Shown in pieces: positions 6,283 through 12,900 of a DNA stretch of 12,955 nucleotides. The number at the start of each line of letters is the position of its first letter. Positions within the stretch are counted from its first letter, which is position 1. The notes under the pieces were generated by a model that worked only from the letters and a program-made list of their open reading frames with translations, made no database searches and was not told where the DNA came from. Origin of the DNA: Acetobacter sp. (GTDB taxonomy: Bacteria; Pseudomonadota; Alphaproteobacteria; RF32; CAG-239); contig JAMPED010000039.1 in the NCBI GenBank assembly GCA_023665325.1, positions 1-12,955 of the forward strand, given 5' to 3'. A program made the position numbers and the translations under genes.

Positions 6283-7215
6283 ATGAAAAAATGTGATGAT
6301 AATAAAGTTCAACAAGATGAGATTGATTTTTTATATTTGGGGGATGTGTGGCATACTCTCTTGGGAGATGCACAAGAAAAAGTTCACCCAAACATCATTT
6401 ATGATGGCATTGCCAAAGGTGTTCCTTTTTATGCAACAAAAGAGTACAGTTTTTTTAAACATCGCCCCAAAAGCTCTTTAATTTCTTGTATTACGGTTCT
6501 TAAACACGAAGATAATAGAAATTTGTTTTATTCAGAGTTTGCGTTTCTAAAAGGAGCGAAAAATAATTTGCTCTTTTTGGAAGCCAGAGGTCGTAAAATC
6601 AGTGATGTTGCGGAAGGATACATATTACTTCAAAAAGGATGTGCTCAAGCTATGTGGGCGTTTAATCCTCTTTATGCACAACAGAAAGCAAAATTGCTTG
6701 AACATTCCCCATCTTCTTTTATGTCTGAATTTTGTGTGGCTGGCTTAGGCTGGAATATTCAAAAACGGTCGGATACGCTTATTAAAATCGACCAAGGACC
6801 GACTTATGAGATGGCATTGCAAGAATTTTTAAAATCTCATCCGGATAAGACAAAAGAGGACTTTCCTTCTGTGGAATTTGATACGAGCCATTTATGTTAT
6901 TTGGGGGCAAAAAAATATCCTGATGCATACGAATTTGCCTCTGATGTTTCCGCTGTTAGTGAATTTCGATTTTACGGTATGAAAATTTATTGTCTGGAAA
7001 TTGAGGTTTTAAAAGAAACTGATGATAGTGATATCGGTATGAAAGTTAACCTGTATGTCAACCAAAATGACCTCAATGGCTATATCCCGCAAGTAGGAGA
7101 TAATATCTCCGGATTAATGCAACTTTCAGCTTATCTTCATTCCGAAACTGATGTTGACGATATGGAAGACATACCGAAAACATTGTTTCAAAAACTCAAA
7201 AGTTTTTTCAAATAA
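6283..7215 (+). CDS. Unrecognised 310-residue protein
   Basis: I do not recognise this protein. It has no signal peptide or membrane segment, so it is probably cytoplasmic. The N-terminal part (about 15-200) is mixed alpha/beta with aromatic clusters (FLYLGDVWHTLLGD, YATKEYSFFKHRPKS). The C-terminal part (about 230-290) has alternating strands: FRFYGMKIYCLEIEVLKE, then MKVNLYVNQNDLNGYIPQVG and GLMQLSAYL, which could be a small beta barrel. An acidic linker (TDVDDMED) precedes a basic C-terminus. The ATG at 6283 has AAGAGA about seven to nine nt upstream and is preferred to the in-frame TTG at 6265. It has its own promoter and a terminator shared with the tRNA, so it is a single-gene unit in an AT-rich accessory patch. 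Confidence 0.8.
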   Translation: MKKCDDNKVQQDEIDFLYLGDVWHTLLGDAQEKVHPNIIYDGIAKGVPFYATKEYSFFKHRPKSSLISCITVLKHEDNRNLFYSEFAFLKGAKNNLLFLEARGRKISDVAEGYILLQKGCAQAMWAFNPLYAQQKAKLLEHSPSSFMSEFCVAGLGWNIQKRSDTLIKIDQGPTYEMALQEFLKSHPDKTKEDFPSVEFDTSHLCYLGAKKYPDAYEFASDVSAVSEFRFYGMKIYCLEIEVLKETDDSDIGMKVNLYVNQNDLNGYIPQVGDNISGLMQLSAYLHSETDVDDMEDIPKTLFQKLKSFFK

Positions 7216-7277
7216 AAAACATAAAGGCAAAACCGGCTTTTACTATTTATCATTGACAAATACAACAGTGCAACTTT

Positions 7278-7315
7278 AAAACAAAAAACACCCTTTAAGG
7301 GATGTTTTTTGTTTT
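7278..7315. terminator. Bidirectional terminator between the 6283 gene and the tRNA
   Basis: A long inverted repeat: AAAACAAAAAACA, CCCTT, short loop, AAGGG, TGTTTTTTGTTTT, with one bulged A at 7302. It gives a hairpin plus U-tract on both strands and serves the two convergent units. Confidence 0.8.
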
Positions 7316-7317
7316 AA

Positions 7318-7394
7318 TGGTGGGTTGGGAGGGACTCGAACCCCCGACCAGACCGTTATGAGCGGCCAGCTCTAACCAACTGAGCTACCAACCC
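7318..7394 (-). tRNA. tRNA with CAT anticodon (probably elongator tRNA-Met)
   Basis: A 77-nt cloverleaf with the CCA end encoded. Acceptor stem GGGTTGG/CCAACCC (7394-7388 with 7328-7322), D-arm GCTC/GAGC, anticodon stem GGCCG/CGGTC with loop CTCATAA, T-arm GGGGG TTCGAGT CCCTC. The anticodon is CAT. G1-C72 pairing rules against the initiator tRNA. The choice between elongator Met and the lysidine-modified Ile tRNA cannot be settled by the anticodon; the T-A pair at position 4:69 does not look like the Ile2 type, so Met is favoured. Confidence 0.93.
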
Positions 7395-7404
7395 GTTGGC
7401 ATTC

Positions 7405-7433
7405 TTTGTAAACTATTCGTTTTTTTCAGTCAA
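7405..7433 (-). promoter_or_regulatory. tRNA promoter
   Basis: On the minus strand TTGACT (7433-7428) and TACAAA (7410-7405) are spaced by 17 bp, placing the start a few nt before the tRNA. Confidence 0.55.
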
Positions 7434-7536
7434 GTAATTTTTTAACCTGTGCGTATTTTTCTTCTTCAGAGAATATTCCCATCTTTTTTTCAACCGCCAT
7501 CCTTCAGTCCCTCAAAGGATTTCACCTCATAAACAC

Positions 7537-7569
7537 AAAAAAACTCCCCAAGCTAAAAAGCAAGGGGAG
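7537..7569 (-). terminator. Terminator of the candidate RNA
   Basis: On the minus strand CTCCCC (7569-7564) pairs with GGGGAG (7549-7544), with an inner GC/GC pairing, followed by seven U residues (7543-7537). Confidence 0.75.
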
Positions 7570-7818
7570 GAAAAGATAAGTGCCAATGAAGGGATAGACA
7601 TATTGCCCAAGGGATACTTCTCGTAGCGGTTATCTTTTACTGGACGGGAACTATTGTGTGTTTCGTGCGTCCAATGTAGGTGATGCGCGTGCCATAACTA
7701 AAAAATTTAATTTATTCTCTTACTATTTTTTTGCTAATGGGACGGATTAACAATTTTAATCAGGTCCCCGAATACGCGTTAGAACGTTAGACATATATGA
7801 TAATAATTTGTTTTGTTG
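7537..7818 (-). ncRNA. Candidate structured noncoding RNA, about 280 nt
   Basis: A near-consensus promoter (7825-7853) and an intrinsic terminator bracket a stretch with no convincing reading frame. Stems visible on the minus strand are GGGAC plus GATTAA with TTAATC plus GTCCC (7768-7739), TTGGACG with CGTCCAG (7675-7640 region), and a perfect 9-bp AAAAGATAA with TTATCTTTT (7638-7630 with 7579-7571) enclosing about 50 nt in which TATCCCTT occurs twice. It shows no RNase P, SRP RNA, tmRNA tag or 6S hallmark that I can name. A 12-codon frame at 7756-7794 lacks a ribosome binding site. A housekeeping RNA that I fail to recognise remains possible. Confidence 0.45.
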
Positions 7819-7824
7819 AGTAAC

Positions 7825-7853
7825 CTTATAACACCATAAAATCAACTTGTCAA
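7825..7853 (-). promoter_or_regulatory. Strong promoter of the candidate RNA
   Basis: On the minus strand TTGACA (7853-7848, six of six) and TATAAG (7830-7825, five of six) with a 17-bp spacer. Predicted start is near 7818. Confidence 0.65.
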
Positions 7854-7936
7854 CACTTTTTTTTGTATTTTTTGTCATTTTTTTATTTTTAGCCGCAAAA
7901 TTCCTCCCTCCTTCCCGTCATCCCTTACTTTTTCCC

Positions 7937-7976
7937 TATCATCCCTCGGCTGTGAAACAGCCGTCAAGGGATCTCC
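7937..7976 (+). repeat. Family A palindromic repeat
   Basis: Inner stem CGGCTG/CAGCCG around TGAAA, as in 745-784. First of a dense repeat cluster that fills the gene-free stretch 7880-8450. Confidence 0.88.
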
Positions 7977-7981
7977 TTCCC

Positions 7982-8016
7982 CGTCATTGCGAGGAGCGTT
8001 AGCGACGTGGCAATCC
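7982..8016 (+). repeat. Family B palindromic repeat
   Basis: CGTCATTGCGAG at the start, CGTGGCAATCC at the end. The centre GAGCGTTAGCGA differs from the other copies. Confidence 0.85.
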
Positions 8017-8027
8017 ACACTCTCCGT

Positions 8028-8054
8028 AGCCCGCTCGTTAAAAATCACACTCTC
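8028..8054 (+). repeat. Family D short repeat
   Basis: GCTCGTTAAAAATCACACTC repeats the segment at 858-885, with a further copy at 8297-8317. No palindrome is obvious in it. Confidence 0.75.
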
Positions 8055-8102
8055 CTCCACACCGCAGCCCCATCGTTGCCCGTACCGCTGGCACCCATAC
8101 TC

Positions 8103-8143
8103 TCACGAGATCGCTTGACTTCACTTCGTTCAGAGCGATGACA
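8103..8143 (+). repeat. Family C palindromic repeat
   Basis: Same ends as 681-721, with TTCACTTCGTTCA in the middle instead of TTCGCTACGCTCA. Confidence 0.8.
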
Positions 8144-8177
8144 TATTAAAAGAAACAAAACCATACTCGCTTTTTTG

Positions 8178-8218
8178 TGTCATCCCTCGGCTTGCCTGCA
8201 AGCCGTCAAGGGATCTCC
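8178..8218 (+). repeat. Family A palindromic repeat
   Basis: Inner stem CGGCTTG/CAAGCCG around CCTG, with constant ATCCCT, TCA and AGGGAT parts. Confidence 0.9.
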
Positions 8219-8246
8219 CTCTTTAAGCACATCCCCCCCATCCACT

Positions 8247-8280
8247 GGATTGCCACGTCGTTTCACTCCTCGCAATGACG
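8247..8280 (-). repeat. Family B palindromic repeat
   Basis: Read on the minus strand it runs from CGTCATTGCGAGGAG to CGTGGCAATCC. Confidence 0.85.
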
Positions 8281-8296
8281 TACAAAAAAAGTATCC

Positions 8297-8317
8297 AGCT
8301 CGTTAAAAATCACACTC
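8297..8317 (+). repeat. Family D short repeat
   Basis: Third copy of GCTCGTTAAAAATCACACTC, following GTATCCA. Confidence 0.7.
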
Positions 8318-8359
8318 ACCCCACACCGCAGCCCTAATCGTTGCAGGTGGCGCTGCCAC

Positions 8360-8401
8360 TGTCATCCCTCGGCTTGCCCCGCAAGCCGTCAAGGGATCTC
8401 C
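8360..8401 (+). repeat. Family A palindromic repeat
   Basis: Inner stem CGGCTTGC/GCAAGCCG around CCC. Preceded by GGTGGCGCTGCCAC, itself a small palindrome also present near 1014-1025. Confidence 0.9.
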
Positions 8402-8457
8402 CGCTCCAAGCACATACCCCCATCCACTGGATTACCACAAACTAAAGCCCTAACAAT

Positions 8458-8486
8458 AAAAAAAGCCCCGCACAAACGTGCGAGAC
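8458..8486 (-). terminator. Terminator of the 8506-10251 gene
   Basis: On the minus strand GTCTCGCAC (8486-8478) pairs with GTGCGGGGC (8473-8465) around GTTT, with two G-U pairs, followed by seven U residues. Confidence 0.8.
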
Positions 8487-8505
8487 TTAAAAAAGAAATA
8501 ATCAG

Positions 8506-10251
8506 TTAAATCTCAAAATCAAGATTATCAAAGCCCCCCAGAGGAACTATCTTTTCTTCTCCAATTTCGAAAGAAACTTTGACCCTATCGCCTTTTTTAG
8601 ACCATTTTAACTCAGGAAAGTTAACACTTTTGCCGGTAAATTCAAAACCAGACTTTCCATCTAAAAGAATGTAATAAATGCCATCTTCCAGAGTAATGTC
8701 ACGGATAGTTGTTTCAAGCTCTATACGCTCAACTTGACTATCAAGCAGATTATCATTCTTGCTGCTTTGCAACATTGAAAGATACTTCTGCGCTGCCACG
8801 GTTTTCAGCTTATCACAGCCCACAGCCTGCCTATTTGTCGAAGCCACAAAGCAATATCCTTGGATATTTCCAGAACTATCCTTATAGGTCATAAAATAGG
8901 TCGGCACACCGCGAACATTATAAAGCACCGGAAAGGTAACTCTATAACCAGCAGCAGCAGCTTCAGCCTGCCCTTTAGCAATGTTTTGCGCTTCAAGCTC
9001 ATTAAAACCACTCATCCGATAAAACTTCGCCGCTTTCGTGCGTGTATCCACAAGCATAAAGCCGTTTGTCGCCTTGTCCGCACTGGCTGAGCGAATGCCC
9101 GTATACCAATAGCTGCGTCCCTTGCTATAAACAAGCGTCATACCCTCAGTTGGCAGAAGCACTCCTTCTTGCTTAGAAAAACAAGTAGAGTTCCACCAAC
9201 CCTGCTGATACTCACCCCATTGGCGAACCTGCTCGCTGATAAAATCTTTCGGCTGAATACGGTCAATCCACGCCGGCGCATCCTCAATAGAATATCGAGT
9301 AATTTCACCGGTTTCAGCATTCACCGTAATCGGACCTTCCGATTCTTCACCGCAAAAGCCAATCGTCTGCTCGTATGAGGAAAGCACCCAATAAGGCACA
9401 CCATTGCCATCAATCTCAAAACAATGATCGTTTAACCCCTTATGGAGATAACCATTCGTTTTGATATGACGTTCAATGTCATCACCGAAATACCCGCTTT
9501 CCAAGTAGCGCAGTTGCAACTTTCTGCCATTAACCTCAGTAACAAGGTAACGCACATTTGCATCTGTAGCGTCAACAATCACATACCCAGGGGTAACGCC
9601 ATTGTTTTTCCACTTAAAAAACGAGCTATGCTCCAACGGGGCGACCCAAATCAAGTCGTTGTTGAAAACGAGTTTTTTACCACCGTTAATGGTAAACTCC
9701 CCCGTAATCTGCTGAATGGTCATTTCACCAATCTCAACTTTAGAGCCAAGACCAGTATCATTACCAAGAACGTCCTCAGCAACTTTCTGGGCCAATCTCT
9801 CATCCACGGTAATCATCTTCTTAACGTCGATGACCGCAACGTCACGATGAAAGACACTGTCCGCTGCAACTTCAACATTTAAGCGCTTAGCATATTTGCT
9901 AGCGTTAAACATTTCAGCGCTTTGAACCCCTGCCACCAGCGGCGCAATCAGCGTAATCGCAAGCGGCAAAACGCGTAACCAAACATTCGGTTTCATATCA
10001 TCGTTGATAATGCTTGCGATGAATAAACCAAGAATTGAAACCATAAAAGTTTCAATCCATACTCCCTCAAATCCCCAAAATTGGAGAACGGGAAGCGTAA
10101 AATAGTTTAACATCCCAATGAGAAGAAATATCACACCGGAGATAATCCCCCAAACTGTAAAGTCCACTCGACTGGCAGACTTGAGATTCGGACAGCTTAT
10201 AGCTGCGAACAAAAGAGCCTCAAAAAGGCTTAGTAAAAAATAAGCTAACAT
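8506..10251 (-). CDS. Membrane protein with four N-terminal helices and a large extracytoplasmic region
   Basis: A 581-residue protein not assigned to a named family. Four hydrophobic segments lie in the first 110 residues (about 3-19, 32-53, 66-82, 92-108). The remaining 470 residues are soluble and rich in beta strands. Segments such as GYVIVDATDANVRYLVTEV, and ITVNAETGEITRYSIEDAPA followed by WIDRIQP, resemble the PepSY-like theme of a short strand pair followed by a D/E-A-x-T-G-x-V turn, repeated along the chain. Two cysteines (HCFEIDG and IGFCGEE) could form a disulfide. A perfect consensus promoter lies upstream, but no ribosome binding site is visible before the ATG. It stands 80 bp after the U32 gene, on the same strand, with its own promoter and terminator. 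Its role is unknown; envelope maintenance is a guess. Confidence 0.8.
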   Translation of the reverse strand: MLAYFLLSLFEALLFAAISCPNLKSASRVDFTVWGIISGVIFLLIGMLNYFTLPVLQFWGFEGVWIETFMVSILGLFIASIINDDMKPNVWLRVLPLAITLIAPLVAGVQSAEMFNASKYAKRLNVEVAADSVFHRDVAVIDVKKMITVDERLAQKVAEDVLGNDTGLGSKVEIGEMTIQQITGEFTINGGKKLVFNNDLIWVAPLEHSSFFKWKNNGVTPGYVIVDATDANVRYLVTEVNGRKLQLRYLESGYFGDDIERHIKTNGYLHKGLNDHCFEIDGNGVPYWVLSSYEQTIGFCGEESEGPITVNAETGEITRYSIEDAPAWIDRIQPKDFISEQVRQWGEYQQGWWNSTCFSKQEGVLLPTEGMTLVYSKGRSYWYTGIRSASADKATNGFMLVDTRTKAAKFYRMSGFNELEAQNIAKGQAEAAAAGYRVTFPVLYNVRGVPTYFMTYKDSSGNIQGYCFVASTNRQAVGCDKLKTVAAQKYLSMLQSSKNDNLLDSQVERIELETTIRDITLEDGIYYILLDGKSGFEFTGKSVNFPELKWSKKGDRVKVSFEIGEEKIVPLGGFDNLDFEI

Positions 10252-10289
10252 AACAATAAATTTTTTATAATGTTTATATTTGAGCTTTA

Positions 10290-10318
10290 ATTATACCATT
10301 TTTTTGTCAAACTGTCAA
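10290..10318 (-). promoter_or_regulatory. Perfect consensus sigma-70 promoter
   Basis: On the minus strand TTGACA (10318-10313), a 17-bp spacer and TATAAT (10295-10290): twelve of twelve consensus bases. Predicted start is near 10283, about 30 nt before the ATG at 10251. It begins 13 bp downstream of the U32 stop codon. Confidence 0.8.
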
Positions 10319-10330
10319 CCAAAATCAACC

Positions 10331-12709
10331 TCACTCTTCAACCACATACGCCACACCATCCACAGCCTCACGCTCATAAGCTTTCGCCGCAAACAGTTGA
10401 ATCTGACAATCTTTAGACACCGCAATATATTCCTTGCCGTCTTTTTTAAGCTGATACCGTTTCACCCCACGTTTGCAGTCTTTGCAAGCGTTCGGACGAA
10501 TACACACCGCCGAGGTAAAAAGCGGCGGATACGCTTTAATCACCTGCGCCAAAGGTATTGCAGAATGCGCCACCACCGCCCGCATATTCTCTGGCGAACT
10601 CTCCAACGCCAACGTCGCAAATGCCACGCCAAACTCAGCCAAAGCCAACACCGCATAACTATTCATCACATAAAGGAAACTTCCCGCCCCAATACGCACA
10701 TCTTTATACGGTTTCAAAAGCTCAAACGCATAGTAATTTTCGGCAATAAATTGCTTTGCGCCCCGCTCATAAAGCTTCGCCACAACCGCCGATAACTTCG
10801 CCATATTCCGACATATCTGCGGCAACCGAAACCACACATCTTTCATATCAACATCCAGCGCCAACACGTCCATATCCAGCGCCACATCAACAATCTCAAG
10901 CCCAGCTGGCTCCCGCTCTCTCTCCACACCGTCATTGCGAGCGTCGCAGCCACATCGCTGGCTATGCACCACCACACCGTCATTGCAAGTACCTCTGGCA
11001 CAAATTTGCTCTAAAAGTTGACGACGCAGCTCATTGAGCATTGACACCGGCACAAACCGCCCCTCCGGATTGCGCACCTCCAGAGAACGCACCTCAAACG
11101 CTGTCCCGCCGGTCTTTGCAAACGCCGTGCGAACCGCCTCTTCCACCTTAGCCACATCTTTTGCCGGCTCAAAACAACCCGAAACCGATACCGCCATCAG
11201 ATTTTTGTCATCCCTCGGCTGAGAAACAGCCATCAAGGGATCTCCAGCAACACACGAACCGAAAGCCCAAACAACGTCCGCCGCAATCTCCACCACCACC
11301 TCAAGCGCTGTCAAATTCCGAAACGCCCCCGGTTTTGGCTTAAGGTAATCATATTTCCCCTTAACAGCCGTAGAAGATGCCAAATACACCGGTGCCCCAA
11401 CTGCCAAATGCGGTCGCTCTTCAGGGAGTTCCAACTCCACATATTGCCCAGCTTTTGCCTCATATGTCGGCTTACCATTCACAAATAGCGCTTTCACGCC
11501 AAATCCAAACGGCTTTTCATCATTTCCAGAATCAACCTGCACCCCGTCATAACGAGCCACTGTATGCGATGTCTTAAACCCGAGCCGCCCTTTGCCAACC
11601 CGCTCCACTTTGCCAATAAGAAGCCCGCGATGTCCAACAAAATTCTCATCTGTAACCGTCTTGTCTTTACCGTTAAAATGAAACCGACACCACGGACGAG
11701 AGAAAATTTGTTTAATATCTTCGGCCTCGTTAAGGTCTTTCTTGCGCCCGTCTAAGATATGCCGATAATAATTCGTTACCGCCGCCACATAAAGCGGAGA
11801 TTTCTTCCGCCCCTCAATCTTCAAGGAAAGCGCCGGAATAGAAAGCACCGCCTCCTCCAACGCCAAATCTTTCATCGAAAACAGGTGAGAACGTATATTT
11901 TCACCCCGTTCACTTCCCCCCTCGTCATTGCGAGCGAAGCGTGGCAATCCATTAGTCCTAATTTCATCTTCGCTCGTGGATGAAAAATGCGAAATTTGTT
12001 CAAATGACCGCAGATGTCCTCCTAAGGAGGGGAGTGTACATAAACGTACATAACCCGACTGACGTGAGGCTTCCATCTGCGAGTCAGTTGGGCAAATTTC
12101 ACGTTTTTCAAATAGCGAGCGACACGGATATACACACCGCCCCCTATTAGCACTCTTCCCATATTCTAACGCTGAAAATAAACACTGCCCACTGTAAGAA
12201 TAGCATAACGCTCCGTGCACAAACACTTCCAAATCAAGCCCCGGACAAGCCGCCGCAATCGACTTAATCTCTGCCACAGAAAGCTCTCGCGCGAGCACCA
12301 CCCGCTTAAAACCAACCGATTGGAGAAACTTCGCCCCCTCAGCATTATGCACCGCCATCTGCGTACTAGCGTGGAGTTCCACCTCTGGAAGCATTCGCTT
12401 TGCCAAATAAAACACACCAAGGTCTTGAATAATCAACGCATCCACCCGAGCTTTACGAATAGCCGCAAAAGTCTCAGAAAGTTCGTCTATTTCCGCCTCT
12501 GTCAACACCGTATTAAGCGCCACAAACACCTTGCGATTAAGCGAATGCGCATAAGCGGTAAATTCATCTAACTCATCAGCGGTAAAGTTCTCCGCCCCTG
12601 CCCGAGCAGAAAATTTAGTTAACCCCAAATAAACCGCATCGGCCCCATAGTGGAGAGCCGCATACCCAGCCTCAATGTTCCCTGCCGGCGCTAAAAGTTC
12701 GTGTTTCAT
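10331..12709 (-). CDS. U32 family protein, RlhA/YdcP-like, with four repeat-derived insertions
   Basis: A 792-residue protein. RlhA (E. coli YdcP, about 650 residues) is needed for hydroxylation of a 23S rRNA cytidine; other U32 members hydroxylate tRNA, so the exact substrate is inferred. The N-terminal barrel (ELLAPAGNIEAGYAALHYGA) leads to the U32 signature EVFVHGALCYSYSGQCLFS at 161-179 and NRGRCVYPCR at 188-197, with Cys 169, 176, 192 and 196. SMKDLALEEA and LKIEGRKKSPLYVAA follow. The later part, including FVPVSMLNELRRQ, fits the extra C-terminal domain of long U32 proteins. Residues about 197-247, 254-262, 489-501 and 567-594 come from repeats; removing them brings the length near that of RlhA. 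The ATG at 12709 has GAGG six nt upstream and is preferred to the TTG at 12721. All insertions keep the frame, so the protein may still work. Confidence 0.85.
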   Translation of the reverse strand: MKHELLAPAGNIEAGYAALHYGADAVYLGLTKFSARAGAENFTADELDEFTAYAHSLNRKVFVALNTVLTEAEIDELSETFAAIRKARVDALIIQDLGVFYLAKRMLPEVELHASTQMAVHNAEGAKFLQSVGFKRVVLARELSVAEIKSIAAACPGLDLEVFVHGALCYSYSGQCLFSALEYGKSANRGRCVYPCRSLFEKREICPTDSQMEASRQSGYVRLCTLPSLGGHLRSFEQISHFSSTSEDEIRTNGLPRFARNDEGGSERGENIRSHLFSMKDLALEEAVLSIPALSLKIEGRKKSPLYVAAVTNYYRHILDGRKKDLNEAEDIKQIFSRPWCRFHFNGKDKTVTDENFVGHRGLLIGKVERVGKGRLGFKTSHTVARYDGVQVDSGNDEKPFGFGVKALFVNGKPTYEAKAGQYVELELPEERPHLAVGAPVYLASSTAVKGKYDYLKPKPGAFRNLTALEVVVEIAADVVWAFGSCVAGDPLMAVSQPRDDKNLMAVSVSGCFEPAKDVAKVEEAVRTAFAKTGGTAFEVRSLEVRNPEGRFVPVSMLNELRRQLLEQICARGTCNDGVVVHSQRCGCDARNDGVEREREPAGLEIVDVALDMDVLALDVDMKDVWFRLPQICRNMAKLSAVVAKLYERGAKQFIAENYYAFELLKPYKDVRIGAGSFLYVMNSYAVLALAEFGVAFATLALESSPENMRAVVAHSAIPLAQVIKAYPPLFTSAVCIRPNACKDCKRGVKRYQLKKDGKEYIAVSKDCQIQLFAAKAYEREAVDGVAYVVEE
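10930..11010 (+). repeat. Degenerate family B-derived insertion in the U32 gene
   Basis: CCGTCATTGCGAGCG (10929-10943) and CCGTCATTGCAAG (10978-10990) are two copies of the family B 5' end, 49 bp apart, each followed by a decayed remainder. On the coding strand they give CNDGVVVH and CDARNDGVERE, both containing the NDG signature of family B. Confidence 0.65.
11206..11245 (+). repeat. Family A repeat in frame in the U32 gene
   Basis: ATCCCT, CGGCTG/CAGCCA around AGAAA (outermost inner-stem pair lost), TCA, AGGGAT, CTCC. On the coding strand it is read as GDPLMAVSQPRDD. Confidence 0.9.
11923..11950 (+). repeat. Short family B repeat in the U32 gene
   Basis: A 28-bp compact copy, CGTCATTGCGAG CGAAG CGTGGCAATCC. 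On the coding strand it is read as GLPRFARND. Confidence 0.85.
11971..12121 (-). mobile_element. 151-bp MITE-like element in frame in the U32 gene
   Basis: The ends form imperfect inverted repeats of 28-29 bp: CGCTCG, then TGAAAAATGCGAAATTTG (left, 11971-11998), and the complement of CGCTCG, TTTGAAAAACGTGAAATTTG (right, 12121-12093). Inside is a 10-bp stem CCCGACTGAC (12054-12063) with GTCAGTTGGG (12083-12092), and CTCCTAAGGAGG near 12019. No transposase is encoded, so it would depend on one elsewhere. On the coding strand it is fully open and adds about 50 residues right after the CxxxC motif. Confidence 0.65.
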
Positions 12710-12729
12710 AAAAAGCCTCAATCAATTAA

Positions 12730-12768
12730 AATATACCAGACCCTACCTCTATGCACATTTTTTGTCAA
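12730..12768 (-). promoter_or_regulatory. Putative promoter of the U32 gene
   Basis: On the minus strand TTGACA (12768-12763) is a perfect -35, but the hexamer 17 bp downstream is a poor TAGGGT. TATATT (12735-12730) is a better -10 but too far from that -35. The exact start is undecided. Confidence 0.3.
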
Positions 12769-12826
12769 TATTTTTTTACCCCATCATTCCCCCTTCTTTT
12801 CTACTCCCCTCCCTCTCTCTTCTCTG

Positions 12827-12868
12827 TGTCATCCCTCGAATGGCAAAGCCATTCGTCAAGGGATCTCC
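12827..12868 (+). repeat. Family A palindromic repeat
   Basis: Inner stem CGAATGGC/GCCATTCG around AAA, a stem sequence different from all other copies but perfectly paired. Confidence 0.9.
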
Positions 12869-12878
12869 CTCTTCTTTG

Positions 12879-12900
12879 TGTCATCCCTCTCGCTTCTCTA
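12879..12900 (+). repeat. Family A 5' half-unit
   Basis: TGTCATCCCT followed by CTCGCTTCTCTA, directly abutting a full element. It has no 3' half. The layout matches the tandem units in the acyltransferase gene. Confidence 0.75.

Noticed and set aside
7600..7690. Hydrophobic plus-strand frame (reading GILLVAVIFYWTGTIVCF)
   Set aside because: No start codon or ribosome binding site, and it is antisense to the better supported promoter-to-terminator unit.
7756..7794. 12-codon minus-strand leader peptide
   Set aside because: ATG without a Shine-Dalgarno sequence and no regulatory codon pattern. Kept as part of the RNA candidate.
7875..8060. Minus-strand open frame of 61 codons
   Set aside because: Repeat-derived (contains the GDPLTAVSQPRDD translation of family A and the ND motif of family B).
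10331..12709. U32 gene as a pseudogene because of its insertions
   Set aside because: All insertions keep one open frame, and the signature cysteines and the KIEGR region are intact, so an expressed gene is more likely.
12709..12721. TTG start for the U32 gene at 12721
   Set aside because: The ATG at 12709 has GAGG at the right spacing, and the conserved barrel begins directly after it.
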